From Podocnemis expansa (Eukaryota > Chordata > Testudines > Podocnemididae), in assembly GCA_007922195.1 (NCBI GenBank), contig ML682067.1, forward strand, positions 726,283 to 790,282: DNA of 64,000 nt, written 5' to 3'. Each line of letters starts with the position of its first letter. Within the stretch, counting starts at the first letter, position 1. Below the pieces are notes generated by a model. It was not told the origin of the DNA, searched no databases, and was given only the letters and a program-made list of their open reading frames with translations. A program made the position numbers and the translations under genes. Shown in pieces: positions 1 to 11,660 of the stretch.

Positions 1-3
1 GAC

Positions 4-810
4 TTATAAGCCATACTTATGGATGGTGGGTGGAGTTAAGGTTTCCCCACTCACAGCACAGCTCTGCCCAGGGCAGCATCGTTTCTTGCCTGCTGGACAA
101 CGTGTAGTGGGATGCAAAGGTATGCACTGAGGACCAGGTTGCTGCCCTGCATATCTCCTGGATTGGGACCTGTGAGAGGAAGGCCATGGAAGACACTTGT
201 GTTCTACTTGAATGGGCCTTGATTTTCCCCAGGGGGGAGTGTTAGTTCTATGATAGCACTCTATAATGCAGTTCATTATCCATGACGAGATGAGTTGGGA
301 CATTACTGTCTGGCCCTTCCTACTCTTGGTGACTGCTACGAACACCTGGGTCATTTTATAGAAGGGTCTAGTCCATTCAATGTACATGACAAGTGTCCTT
401 CTGCCATCAAGGTTGTGCCATCTTTTCTGGTTCTCTGTAACCTGTGGGTCTGGGAAGAATACTGGGTGACAGATATCCTGGTTAATATGGAAAGGCAACA
501 CCACCTTAGGTGAAAAGGCTGGGTGAGGGCAGGGTTGCACCTTGTCAGCATAGAACACCATATGTCCGGGTTCCGAGGAAAGGGCCCTTAATTCAGAAAT
601 TTTCCTGGCCAACGTGATGGCCACCAGGAATGCCACCTTCCATGATAGGACCAGTAGAGTGCACGAGTCTAAGGGCTTGTAGGGAAGTTTTGTGAGCCCT
701 TCTAAGACCAAGTTTAGGTCCCACTGAAGGACCAGGTCTCTGACCTGGGAGTAAAGTCTCTCTAATCCTTTGAAGAATCTTGTCATCATGGGGTGAGAGA
801 AGGGGATCAC
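4..810 (-). pseudogene. DIRS tyrosine recombinase remnant
   Basis: The 268-codon open stretch begins MIPFSHPMMTRFFKGL and includes LVLSWKVAFLVAITLARKISEL, the region carrying the first catalytic arginine of tyrosine recombinases in the DIRS layout, then the PVFFPDPQ stretch. The distal part, where the H-x-x-R and tyrosine would lie, is frameshifted (SHRSQSRRYAGQQ). The enzyme would cut and rejoin DNA to integrate a circular cDNA. This copy is inactive. More N-terminal recombinase sequence is detectable out of frame up to about 1050. Confidence 0.72.
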
Positions 811-1069
811 CCCTTAGAAGGAGTTATGAAACACTGAGATCACTGCCAGGTGTACCCTGCAGGAGGGAAGCTTTAGTCCACACTTCTTTAACTCTAGGAG
901 GTAATTGAGTATAGTTTGGATGGGGGTGGACCTTGGGGGTGCCCTCCTTTTGGTGGCCCAGACAAAGAGAACGGCTTCCACTTTGCCCCGTAGGTGGTCC
1001 TGGTGGAGGGTTTCCTGCTCTCGATCAGAACCTGTTGGACCTTTCTGGAGCATATTTGCTCATTGGGGC

Positions 1070-1648
1070 TCAGCCATGTAGCCTCCAGGCTGTTAGGTGT
1101 GGCAATTTCAGGTCTGGGTGCCTGGAGTCCTGCATGAGTAGGTCTGCTCTGAGTGGAAGTGTTATGGGCTGAGCTACCAAGAGATCAAGAAGGGTGCTGT
1201 ACCAAGGTTGGAGTGGCCATGCCAGGGCAAAAATCACATCTGCACCATCCCTCTCAATCTTTAACAGGACGCTGTGGATCAGGGGTAGAGGGGGAAAGCT
1301 ATAGAGGAGTGGGCCCTTCCAGCTTATTAGGAGGGTGTCCGATAGAAAGTCTCTATTCTGGCCCCTGAGTGAGCAGAAGAGGCTGCATTTGCAGTTTATT
1401 TGCATTGTGAAGAGGTCTACATGGGGGGAGCCCCACTTCCCAAAGAGTTGGCTATCCATCCTTGGTTGTAGGGACCACTCATGTTGGGAGAATTGCCTCC
1501 TGAGTTTGTCCACTTGGCAGTTGCTCACTCCTGACAGGTGGGCAGCTATCAGGTGGAAGTTGTACTCTAGGGCCAGCTCCCATAGCCAGGTCACCTCTGC
1601 GCATGATGCAGGCGAGTGGGCTTCGCCATGGCGGTTGAGGTGTAACAT
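1070..1648 (-). pseudogene. DIRS RNase H domain remnant
   Basis: The 192-codon stretch begins MLHLNRHGEAHS and continues with AAHLSGVSNCQVDKLRRQFSQ followed by HEWSL and PHVDLFTM. This is the RNase H to connector block found between RT and recombinase in vertebrate DIRS elements, ending in the LKLPHLTAWRLHG-type segment. The H-x-x-G...N...D pattern is visible. The reading frame is one continuous piece, but flanking frames are broken. Confidence 0.75.
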
Positions 1649-2061
1649 AGCTGCTGTGTTGTCTCTTAGGACCTGTACTGTTTTTCCTCATATTTTGTCC
1701 AAGAAGACCTGGCAGGCTAGGCGTATCACCCTCAACTTCTTCACATTTATGTGGAGAGACCTGTCTGCCTGTGGCCAAGTTCCCTGGGTGGAGAGCCCTC
1801 CTGTGATGGGGGCTCCCCAGCTTATGTCTGATGCCTCCATGATCAAGGTAAGTGAGGGATTCTGGGCCTCAAATGGGATGCCGTTGCTGCAAAGTCTGGA
1901 TCCTGCCATATCATTAAGGAGGTCAGGACCTGCCCTGGGCTGGTGACTGCACAATTTAGTGGGTGGTGTTAGGGCTGGTATACAGCTGCTAGCCATGACT
2001 GTAGTAGTTTCATATGAAGGTGTGCTGTCTTTATCATGTAGGTGGAGGCATCACCTTGCTA

Positions 2062-2560
2062 TCATGGTGGGGGTGCAGTGCAGTTCTGAAATGATGGTAG
2101 ATACGGACTGAAACCTGTATGTGGTAGTGAGGCTTTCACCCTCATCAAGTTCAGCTGTGCCCTATGAGCTCTATTCTCCTTGTTGGGGTGAGCTTTAAAT
2201 TTTCTAGGTCTATGAGAAGGCCTAGCTTTTTGCACAGTCATAGGACAGTTCCAATGCTGTGCTGGACCTGTCTTTATCAGCCAATCATCTAGGTACAGGA
2301 AGATCCTGACCTCTTGTTTTCTCAAGGGGGCTGCTAGGGCTGCTATGCATTTTGTGAAAACCCTTGGGGCCAAAGAGAACCCAAATGGGAGGGCTGTGAA
2401 TTAGAAGTGTTCTCCCCTTACCATGAAGTGGAGGAACTTCCTGTATTTTCTCCTTATCAAGATGTGAAAATAAGCATCTTTAAAGTTGAGGGCCGCAAAC
2501 CAGTCTCCCAGGGAATGATCTAAGATAGAGAAACCATTCAAAACTATTTTCTGTAGGAAC
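2062..2560 (-). pseudogene. DIRS reverse transcriptase remnant
   Basis: The open stretch at 2062-2373 begins APRVFTKCIAALAAPLRKQ and contains YLDDWL, the active-site motif used by DIRS RTs. The DNA just upstream on the minus strand (about 2400-2560) still reads DAYFHI-like and FLHFMV-like segments in broken frames. RT sequence resumes beyond the 2600-2792 insertion. It is non-functional because of frameshifts and the insertion. Confidence 0.75.
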
Positions 2561-2599
2561 TTGTTCAAGGCTCTTAGGTCTAGTATGGGTCTCAGGCCT

Positions 2600-2792
2600 G
2601 TAAACTGCTCTGATTTGCTGTTACTTTATGACCTGATCCTGTTTTACACCCCCTTGCATTTAGTTTCATTCCTTTCTGTAAGTTCACCCATCTTCGAAGC
2701 ATCTGAGGAAGTGGGATCTTCTCCCATGAAAGCTCATGCAAAAAATAAATCTGTTAGTCTTCAAGTGCCACACAACTCCTTGTTGTTTTTTT
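2600..2792 (+). mobile_element. Penelope-like (hammerhead-bearing?) retroelement fragment with 10-bp TSD
   Basis: The segment is flanked by the perfect 10-bp direct repeat TCTCAGGCCT (2590-2599 and 2793-2802) and splits the DIRS RT. It contains the recurrent sequence CTGTTAGTCTTCAAGTGCC, a poly-T end, and the CTGAGGA...GAAA arrangement at 2703-2731. Related pieces occur about eight times in this window. I assign it to a Penelope-like family from memory of this type of reptile repeat; the family name is not certain. Confidence 0.65.
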
Positions 2793-3191
2793 TCTCAGGC
2801 CTCAGCTTGCCTTTGGGACCAGCAAGTAACTCGACTAAATACCCCTCCCTCTTTCTTTTGTAGGTACTCTTTCTATTGCCCCCAGCTCTAGGAGCCTGTG
2901 GCATTCTACCTCCAGGAGGGCCTTGTGGGAGGGGTCCATAGCTTAGGGGTGAAGGGGTCGGTTTCCTTTTGGGGGGCCTGGCCCTGACCTGGATAACATA
3001 ACTGTATGACGCCGTACCCACGTTATCGCGGACCACTGGTGTTGGAAGGGGGCCAGTCTATTTTGCAATGATGGTGATGGCTGGTTTTGGCATTGGCGGT
3101 GGCCCTTGTGTGAGAAGTCAAAAACTCTGCCTCTGGGATGACGGGCAACTGTTATTTCCTTGGCGGGAGGTTTGGCTGGAACCCTGTGACC

Positions 3192-5560
3192 TCATTCCCC
3201 TTCTGCCTCTGATTCTATCCCTATCCCTGCTTCAGTAAGGGGGTGGGATGACTGGAAGGGTTGATAATGCAGGCCCTGCTGCTGCTGCTGGGGCTGTGAT
3301 TGGTGCACCCAAAAGGGCCATCTAGCTGTTTGAAGGGTGTGCATCCCTAAAAATGGGAGTGTTGCCCAGGAGTTCTTCGTGCCATGCAACTTGGAATCGG
3401 TCAGCTCAGTGAACAGCGATGGACCCTTGAATGGGAGATCCTGGATAGACTGTTGCATTTGGGTGATAACCCTGAACCCTGTAGCCACATGCCCCGATGC
3501 ATAGCGATCACTTATGCGACCCCCTGCTGGTTGTATCGGTGACATCCCATGAGGAAAGCAGCGTTGCACACGGCACCAACAGCCCTTCAACGATGAGGGC
3601 GTCATAGGCCACCAAATGGTTGGAGGAGATGAGGTCCTGAAACCTCTTCATAGACTTCCATAAATTGAAAATATATCTGCCCATGAGGGCCTACTGGTTG
3701 GCAATGCACAGTTGCAACACTGTGGTGGAACAAATCTTCCTTCTGAACAGATCTAATTTCTTAGCATCTTTATTTTTTCGGGTGGCCACGGGCTGGCCTT
3801 GTCTCTCCCGCTGATTCACTGCATCCACCACTAGTGACCCAGGAGTGGGGTGAGTAAACAGGAAGCTGAATTTGTCTGCAGGGACGTGGTATTTTCTTTC
3901 TGCCCCTTTTGAGATCAGGGGAACTGATGATGTCTGCCATTGGGTGTGGGCAATATTTAGCACCCTGTCATGCATGGGAACCACCACTGTGGCTGGGGAG
4001 GGTGGCATCACCCACATCAAAGAGGAGGTCGAAGTCCTTTCTGATCACCTTGATTGGGAGGTCGAGTTTTGCAGCCATGCACTTTATCAGTTCCTGGTGT
4101 GCCTTTGGGTCTTCTCTAAAGGATAGGGACCTTTGGTTGGCTGCCTTGTGAGGAGAGGAAGAGGATATAACCCAGGATTCATTTCTCCCTAGGCCTGAAG
4201 GGCCTTCCCCTGGGTCCTAGTCCTTGTCCAATACCTCAGGATCCTGTCTCCCCTGTGATGTGGCAGGTCTTGAGGAGCCAGGAGATGTCAGGTCCCTTTG
4301 GGGTGAGACCCAGGATTTCCAGTCTGCCCACTGTGCTGACCAGTCCTTAAAAGGTGTGTGGCACTGGGGCCTGGGCAGAGGATGGCTTTCTTCTCCGTGC
4401 TGGGGAGCAGTCAGGTATCTTGTACCAGTCTCCGCATGGGGAACATCTCCTCTTCCATGTTGGCACCAGGGAGGTCCTGTGCGGGGAGCAATACATCAGT
4501 GCAGGTGAGGCTGATGCTCAGGTTTCCCTGTTCTGGGAAGATGAGGGTGAGCACTTCCTCCTGCACTTCCCTGCTTGTCACATCGAGGCCAGTGCCAGTG
4601 GTGGAGACGTCAAGTATCAAGTATTGGTGCTGGGCATCAGAGTCACCCCAACAAGTGGTATCATAATCTGGTGTGGTGTGACTTCTGTGTTGGCACCAGC
4701 AAGCATTCCTGGGATGAGGCCTCTGGTGAGAACTGCAGATAAGCCCTGTCATCCCCTGTCTCAGACCCTGAACCTAAGGGGGTGGATGGCCTTCATGGGG
4801 GGCAGCTGTGCCAAGCATCCCTGCATCAGTCCAGCAGGGATAGTGGCACTGGTGGTGGGGAAGGACTTTGTTGGCCTTCCCCAGAGCGGAGCGGCAGGGA
4901 ATGGGGTGTTGAGGCCTGATCCCAGGGTGAGGTCCCAAGCAGTTGACCCCGGTCCCACACCAGTTCTTGCTGTGCTGAAGGGCTGGATTTGATCTGGGGT
5001 GTTGGCCAGGCCCTCAAAGATAGTGCTGGTTTTCCCCTCAATGCTGTTGATCAGGGTGGAGTGGGGGTTGGCAGTTGAAGTAGTGCCCTGGCCTCCTCAA
5101 AGGCCTTGGGCGTGGATGGAGTCATGAGTATCTGTGGCCTCTATGCTGGGATCTGTATGCCTGTGCCATGATTCCGACCTGCACTGGTGGTGTGGTTTTT
5201 CCTTTGGTGGATGAGCCTTCGGTACAGACGCTGAGCCCAAGTGGTGTTTCTCTGGCTTTCCGGACAGGGACCTGTGTCAAGGCGGTGCTGGTGTGGGCTG
5301 TGCTTTGTGCGCTGCAGCTATCTGTGCCTCCAGCTGCATGCTCGGCACCAAGGCCGGGCACAGGGCCTCTTCTAGAGCCATGGAGTGTAGGTGATTTTCC
5401 CACTCCTTTTGCCTTTTTGGCTTAAAGGACTGGCAAATTTGGCATTTGTCAGTTTGATGACTTCCCCAAGGCATTTTAGGCATTTCTCATGGGGATCACT
5501 GACTGAGAAAGCCTTACCGCATGCACCATAGGGCATGAAACCAGGCATATTTGAAACCAT
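3192..5560 (-). pseudogene. DIRS gag-like region remnant
   Basis: At the 5' end (about 5560-5372) the minus strand reads GACGKAFSVSDPHEKCLKCLGE, and the adjacent frame (5483-5277) reads TDKCQICQSFKPK, a Cys-rich block typical of the start of DIRS gag. Further down, 3605-3192 contains a Gln-run segment (QPQQQQQGLHYQPF). The middle part is open only in short pieces in changing frames, so I assign it by position and composition. Confidence 0.6.
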
Positions 5561-5640
5561 GCCAGACCATGTGTTACTTCTGGGACATGAGAGAAAATGG
5601 CTTCTCTGGTGCAGCTCGAGTAGAGAAACAAAATTGCTGG

Positions 5641-5654
5641 AAAAAAAAAAAAAA
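5641..5654 (+). repeat. A-run
   Basis: A run of about 14 A bases lies near the right limit of the DIRS element. No more can be said. Confidence 0.6.
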
Positions 5655-5904
5655 GTCCAGAGTTAAAATAGCAGAGAGAAGAAGCATGAGATGAAGAAAA
5701 GGACAGGTGCTTGCAAACCTGCAAGAAGCAGGCAGTTTGAGGACCATCATGATGGGTGGAAAGAAGGAACTGAAGGGGGGCAGGGGCAGGGCCACCTATA
5801 TACCACTCAGGTACACAGGTCAGAGGGGGCGTTGGCCATTGACCCTATGGGGACAGGCTAGGCAAAAAGTTTCTGGGCAACTGTGCACTGCACCATGTAG
5901 ACAC

Positions 5905-6276
5905 CAGGGACATCGCTGGTGCCTGGCACACAGGGCCCATGCCCTGAGTCCCAGCACCAGTGCCCCGACTTCCCGGCATGGCCCCTGCCTCTCCCGGCCC
6001 TGTCTCCAGCCGAAGATCTGGGGTTGGGCTGCCTGTGGCGGTGGCTGCAGCTCCCAGCCCTATCCCCAGGTGGGAATTCAGGCTGGGCCACCTGTGGTGG
6101 TGTCCGCCTCTCCCAGCCCTGCCCCCAGCTGAGGATCGGGGACCAGGCTTGCAGAGGCAGGCGCTGGAGGCCAGAACGGGCTTGCCCACAGAATCAGGGC
6201 TGAGGGCATGGCCTGAGGCCAAGGGCGGGGCCTGGACCCATGCCTCAGGTCTTTCCACGGGGCAGCGACGCTCCTG
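5905..6276. mobile_element. Non-autonomous hAT element (CAGGGRCRTYGCTGG family)
   Basis: Ends are CAGGGACATCGCTGG and GCAGCGACGCTCCTG, inverted copies of each other, flanked by GTAGACAC (5897-5904) and GTAGACAA (6277-6284), an 8-bp duplication with one mismatch. The interior is GC-rich with imperfect repeats of a CCCAGC-containing unit. Sister copies are at 25620-26013 and 32311-32745. Overlapping open frames here are composition artefacts. Confidence 0.78.
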
Positions 6277-7600
6277 GTAGACAACTGAATGGGAATGGAT
6301 GTGAGCAGCACTTGAAGAAGAATGGGGTAGAAACAGAGGAGACAGGTTGACAGGTGTGTGTGTGTGTGTGTGCATGTGTTTGTCACAATTTGAACATTCT
6401 GGTGGGCACATGCCCACCCAGCAGAGGTTTTCAAACTGTGGGTTGCACTCTCCTAGGAGGAACAATTTGGGGGCAAGCAGTGACACCAGGCAACTGGAGC
6501 CAGCAATGACAGAGGGCTTGGGGCGGGAACACCACTGCTACTCTCAGCTCAGCTCAGCAAACCACCCAGTTTGTCTGGGTTGGGGACATGTAGCCAAAAA
6601 ATCTGAGGTGGGGGGACAATGCAATGTCCCCCACTACCAGATTAAAAAAAGATATATTCATTGTCCCCAGGCACTGAAATGCTTAGTTACAGCTCTGCCC
6701 CAAACAGTTGTTCATCTTTGGTCTGAGCAATATTTCAACAAACTATACTAGCAACAATCACGTTGGAAAATGATTGTCAAATCCAGGCAAAACTTGCTGG
6801 ATTAAATCCCCCTGACACCAGTTGTAGGTGCTACTGTAGCTGCATCATTTTTTTCCCCTCTGTGCACACTTTTTTTAAAAAAAAAACACTTTGACAGCCA
6901 CAGTTATGCTATACACAGTGCTGTACTTATTTACAGCAGCAGAAAGTGTATATGCAGACTGTTGAAATTGTGCAAGGCTGTAACTGAAAATGTTCCAAAT
7001 GGTGGTTACAAACCAGAGTATGGACAGAGCCTCAAAGAGACTATAAGAAGTCCACAAGAAGTTGTATGATGAAATATTATCTTGTTTTATTTTGCTTTTG
7101 TATAGGACTATTCAGGAAGCTGTTTGCATGGTAACGTCAGTGGCAATATTGCCCTATTGCTGCAGAAGGGATAGCCCACATAGTAGATGACACACATCTG
7201 AGGGATAACCCTAGACTGCAAGTTCTTCTGGGCAGAGAACATTTGTTACATTTACACAGTGATTAGCACTGTGGCCCTGGCCTCTGGGTAATAAAAAAAT
7301 AACCACGTGGAAAGATGATGAGGGTAGTGTAGTGGACAACTTGTGCACATATTGGAGAGCAGGTGTTTGCCAAGAGCACAAAACTACCCAAGCCCAATGT
7401 AGTACCCTGAAACTTTTTCACATGGGAAAGCATTCTTCTGTAATGTTTCCTCCCCTCACAGTGTGAAACTGGATAGCACAGAAGTGTTATGAGTCTGTTT
7501 CCCCCAGCCTTACAAAGGCCTGCTCTATGTTGACAATGGTAGTCAACATAATGTTCCTTATGTCAAGTCTCTAAAATATGCCTCTCCACTGGCATGTGAG
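6277..7600. other. Non-coding sequence; possible hAT end near 6422
   Basis: No gene is supportable. There is a (TG)n run at about 6355-6372. At 6422 the sequence CAGAGGTTTTCAAACTGTGGG resembles a hAT terminus, but no matching second end is found. The rest is unique-looking and AT-rich. Confidence 0.4.
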
Positions 7601-7899
7601 TTCTGCCTACCTAAAGCACAGTAAAATTTGACTGATGTTGAATTCTATAGATTGAATTAGCATCAGTGTAGGCAGCATGAAATGTGAGTCAACATCATTG
7701 GTCTTCAGGAGCTATCCCATAATTCTCTGTTGTGACTGTTCTAGACATTCTGACTGTGTTGCACAGTGGCCACATAAGCAGGAAATAGCTCTTCCCCTCA
7801 AGCCCTGAGAAATTTTGAATTCCCATTTCCTGATTGGTCAATGTGGAGCAAGCTTGGCAACTGAATTGCTTATGGTGACCACGTGCCCCAAATGCGACT

Positions 7900-9500
7900 C
7901 AGCATGGAGTTGACCTGAGGTCTTAGGGTAAAGAGACTGTGGAGTGAAAAATCAGTTCTGGCTCATCTCCAAGCCAGAAAAAGAAATCAGAATATATACA
8001 AGAAGATAGTGTGTGGTCTGGTGGAGAAGAGCCAAAACAAGGATGCATAGCAGTACTGCACGAAAAGTAAAATGCTAAGGCAGGCATGTCAGAGAAAGAG
8101 GCAGGTGAACAAATTCTGACTTGTCACCAGAGATATGCCACTTTTATGAGGAGCTGTGTGCAGTTCTTGATGGTCACCCCACCATTGTGCCACCATGCAG
8201 CACCTAGGAAGGATCCCAGTCCAGGATGAATGAAGAGGAATCTGTGGATGAGGAGACTAAGGAGAATGGGGAACAGGAGAGCAGAGTATCTGTTCTCTCA
8301 GAAAGCCAGGACCTGTTCATTACCCCAGAGCACCCAACCAGGTACAGGACAGTGGTGCTGACCAATAGGCCAGGGAAGGCACATTTAGTGAATGTGTTTA
8401 GCAAATCTCGTTGCTGTGGTTAGGTCCCCAGTTCAGCTTCTTATTTTTGGGAAAAAAAGGAGTTTGTATTTTGAGGACACAGGGTTCCTGCAGGGTGGTA
8501 AACTTCAGCAGAGGGTTACTCAAGGATCAGGCTTTTTATGTGTACAGGAATTTACTGAGAATCCTCCATGGATATCTCTAGGAAATTTTCATGCAGGTAC
8601 TCTGCAATCCTTTGTAGAATGCTTCTGGGGAGGGCAACCTTATTTCTTTAGCCCCATAGGAAAATTCACCCTGCTATGTTTGTATTAAAGGTTTCATTGT
8701 GAAAAACAGCATAGCAGCATTAGGGCCAGGGCTGTACCGCAAAGCTTGCAGCAAATCTCTTTCCTCTTGCATTACCCTCAGAGATAGATATCACACAAGG
8801 TCACCTAGGGAGGAGGACACAAGTTTACGGTACCCAGCCAACATAATCAATGGATCTTATTCCTCTGCCATGGATGTTGTCCCTGGGCCCTAAGACATGA
8901 CAATTCCTAGTCATGGTACTGTTGGCATGGGTGTTATGGTTAAGTGTGGACTGGCGTGTTTAGCACTACTGAGACCTCACTATAATGGAAGCAAGGGCCC
9001 CTTATTTACCATGTCAGGAACACTACTCCAACCCCAGCGATACATACAGATTGGAATGTGGGACTGGCTTTGCCCTTTGAATATAAAAAGGAGTTCTTTT
9101 CAGATTGTAACATTTGTTTTACTCCATGGGGTCAGCTAACAATGGCAAATTTGTACTTTGCTTGCCTTAAGTCAATTCATTGGCCTCCACCAGCCTAGTA
9201 TGCTGACAGAGTTAGTTTCCGAGGTTAGGAATCAGAAAAAATAAACTAGGAATGACATGTTCAGCAAACACATGAATGCCTTCGTGGCTGCTGACACAGA
9301 GTTCAGTGGCTGGAGGATGGAAAAACTGGACATGGAGCACAGATCAGTACAGGAGCAGGAGTGTGCAATGCAACAGACACATATATTATGGTAGATTAGC
9401 CTGACATGCTGAGGCACCTGGTAGAACTCTAGGAACAGCAGTGGCAAGACAGGCTTCAGCTGGAGCTGGTCCAAAATGCTCAATCAGTGGACAGTTTATT
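7900..9500 (+). pseudogene. Harbinger Myb/SANT-like accessory protein remnant
   Basis: The plus strand shows disrupted segments such as CHFYEELCAVLDGHP-like sequence near 8130-8180 and an acidic stretch MNEEESVDEETKENGEQE at 8226 followed by SESQDLF, typical of the DNA-binding partner encoded by vertebrate Harbinger elements. A basic, Arg/Lys-rich tail with RNRKN lies near 9225. Many stops and frameshifts make it non-functional. Identification is by pattern memory and by the neighbouring transposase. Confidence 0.5.
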
Positions 9501-10053
9501 GCTAGCACTCACCCTGAAGTGCTCTAAGACAACATTGAGCCAGGTGCAGTATGTGCTCCGTTCCACACCAATGGAAGCAAGCAGAAAGAGGCAGTGGCCC
9601 CAGGGCTGGCTCTGCTATGAGGCAAGAGACAGACACGGCTTCAGGTGACAGTTCTTAGGGGTGCTTAGCCCCCCCTGAAGATCAGAGTGGCTCTTCAACT
9701 CTTTCTTAGCAGCTCAGGCACTATTAGTCAACCTGCAGCTTAAGTCGGGGTCTCAAACTCAAATCACCTCAAGAGCCACATGAGGACTAGGATATTGGCC
9801 TGAGGGCCGCACCACTGAAGCCTTTTCATACAATGATGCAGAAGTACAGTAAAAAATGAAGAATAATATAGTATGCTAATAACAGTCAATTTATTAACTT
9901 TTTTGAAACTGTAACATGAAGTCTGTGCTAATTTTGACAGTCTTTCCAAAGCCAAAACACGTTTCCTTTTAGAATTGCTTCCATTCAAGATGGCAAAATC
10001 ATAAAAAAGACAAAGAGTAAACAAACAGACTTAAAATTTTACATTATAAATCA

Positions 10054-10121
10054 GTGGTTCCCAATTGTTTTTGGTTTGAGGGCAAAAAAAAAAAACTTTT
10101 TCAAACCCTGAAGGACCACTG
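10054..10121. repeat. Short foldback with hAT-like ends
   Basis: CAGTGGTTCCC at the left is complementary in part to GGACCACTG at the right, with a GGTTTGAGGG/CAAACCC stem inside. This could be a tiny nested hAT remnant. No target duplication was found. Confidence 0.35.
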
Positions 10122-10448
10122 GGTAATTTAAAATTAAATTAAATTAAAATTTAATTTATTGAATTCAAATTGATGTTAATTGAAAAATTAATTGCAGTTT
10201 GATTTATTGAAATTTAATTAAATGTAATTGAAATTACATTTTTATAAAGGTTGTTTTTTTTTGTTTTAAAAAGAGGGGGCTACATGTATCCCCAAGCCAG
10301 GAGGGGAGGAGAGCAGCCACATCCCAGGACGGGCTGCAAACAGGTTGGTCAGAGCCCTCCACAGGGCCGTAAATAAGCAGCCCCCTGCCTGGCCCTGGGG
10401 GCAGCGCTGGGACCAGTGGTGAGGGAAACACCGTCCCCACCACCTGCT

Positions 10449-11340
10449 CAAATTTGACCATGCTGGGTTTGGCAGAGGGGGAAACAACTGCTGCCTGCCT
10501 GCCCACTCGAATTTGGCTCCAGTGGGGCTGGCATAGGGGAAAACACTCCCCACCAATGTTCCCTGTAAGCTGCGCTGGTGCGCTGCAGTGCAGCCCGCCA
10601 CAGCCGCCAGCGCAGGGAAGGCTGCTGGCAGCGTACTGCTGGCAGCCAGAGGCCCTCCATAGACCTCCTGTGGAGCAGGGAGTTTTCAAAACTCCTGCCC
10701 AGAGAAGCTCTAACGGAGCATGCCCAGAAAATCTGGGCATGCTCCATAGAGCTTCTCTGGCCCCAAGAGCTGTGGCTGGGCCATGCGACTCCAGCCACAA
10801 GGTAAGTTTCTGGGGACCACCGGGAGTGGGGGCAGGGAGGCTGCTGGGGAGCTGGGAGTGGGCTGGGGGGGGGTGGCCGGGAGCAGGCCCGCAGGGGTGG
10901 GGGGTGCGGCCGGGCTGCTGGGCTGCCAGGAGTGGGCCTGCGGGAGCAGGGGAGGTGGGAGCAGGGGAGGTGGCCGGGAGCAGGGGGGTGGCTGGGAGTA
11001 GGGGGGTGGCTGGGAGCAGGGGTGCGGGGGTGGCCGGGAGTGGGCCGCGGGGGTGAGGGGGGCCGCTGGGAGTGGGGGGGCAGGAGCGGCCCCACAGGGG
11101 GGTAGCGCAGAAAGTGGGGGGAGGCAGTGCAGCGAGCAACATGAGTTGCTCAGCTGCCAGCATCTCTTAGAGGGAACTTTGCTCCCCACCCACCCGAATT
11201 TAGCTGCCCTGGGGTTGGCAGAACGGGAAACAACCCCCACCCACCTACCTGCTTGAATTTGGCTGAGTGGGGCCGGCAGAGGAGAAAACATCCCCTGTCT
11301 GGCAGAATTTAGCAGCACTGGAGCGGGCAGAAGAAAAAAC
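10449..11340. repeat. Minisatellite of about 60-65 bp units, split by a nested transposon
   Basis: Imperfect units begin AATTTGGCT/AATTTAGC, contain GGGGCTGGCAGA, and end near AAACA-CCCC. About two lie left of the nested hAT (10449-10553) and three right of it (11190-11340). The array therefore pre-dates the nested insertion. Confidence 0.6.
10554..11181. mobile_element. Nested non-autonomous hAT element (CAATGTTCCCTCTAA family)
   Basis: Ends CAATGTTCCCTGTAAG and the inverted CTTAGAGGGAACTTTG are flanked by CTCCCCAC on both sides (10546-10553 and 11182-11189), a perfect 8-bp duplication. The interior is an expanded G-rich tandem array with GGGGGTGGCCGGGAG-type units. Three relatives with AT-rich interiors are at 22052-22407, 39273-39458 and about 39930-40110. 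Confidence 0.85.
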
Positions 11341-11561
11341 ACTACCCCACCCTCCGGGGGGAAACACCCCCTGCCTGTCCTGAGACTGGCAGCAGGGAAA
11401 GCCCTGGGGGCCGTGCTGTGGCTAGTGGTAGGGCTTTCTGGTGCTCCCCCAGAATGGAGCCCCCTGTGAACTGTCCCCACAGGCTCAGGCTGCCCTCCTT
11501 GAAGGCCCCCTCCCCCTCAACCTGAGCCTTCTCTGGACTGCTCAGCCTGCTTCAGCTGCTT

Positions 11562-11660
11562 GATCAGTTGCTGCATGTGAATAGGGCAGCAAACGATCAA
11601 CTGGTGCATGTAAATAGGGCAGCTAATGATCAGCTGGTGCATGTGAATAGGGCAGCTCCC
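11562..11660 (+). repeat. 33-bp tandem repeat, three copies
   Basis: Three successive units start GATCAG/GATCAA, contain GCATGTGAATAGGGCAGC, and differ at a few positions. It lies near the right end of the 9746-11856 hAT element. Confidence 0.85.

Larger units (their letters stand above)
1..5640 (-). mobile_element. DIRS-type tyrosine-recombinase retrotransposon, decayed, runs off left edge
   Basis: Read on the minus strand, the order of decayed coding pieces is gag-like (about 5560-2930), reverse transcriptase (about 2930-2060), RNase H (about 2000-1070) and tyrosine recombinase (about 1050 to the edge). This is the order of DIRS elements. Every domain is broken by stops or frameshifts, so the copy is dead. 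No LTR, polyprotein protease or DDE integrase is seen, which argues against Gypsy or a retrovirus. A 193-bp retroelement fragment has inserted in the RT region (2600-2792). The right boundary near 5640 is approximate; the left end is outside the window. Confidence 0.8.

Noticed and set aside
5845..6486. 213-codon minus-strand frame and overlapping plus frames
   Set aside because: It lies across a GC-rich non-autonomous hAT element and extends past its borders. Composition artefact.
10234..11480. Overlapping long open frames on both strands (up to 309 codons, Pro/Ala/Gly-rich)
   Set aside because: They arise from GC-rich tandem repeats inside nested hAT elements. Frames are open on both strands at once, with low-complexity translations and no domain.
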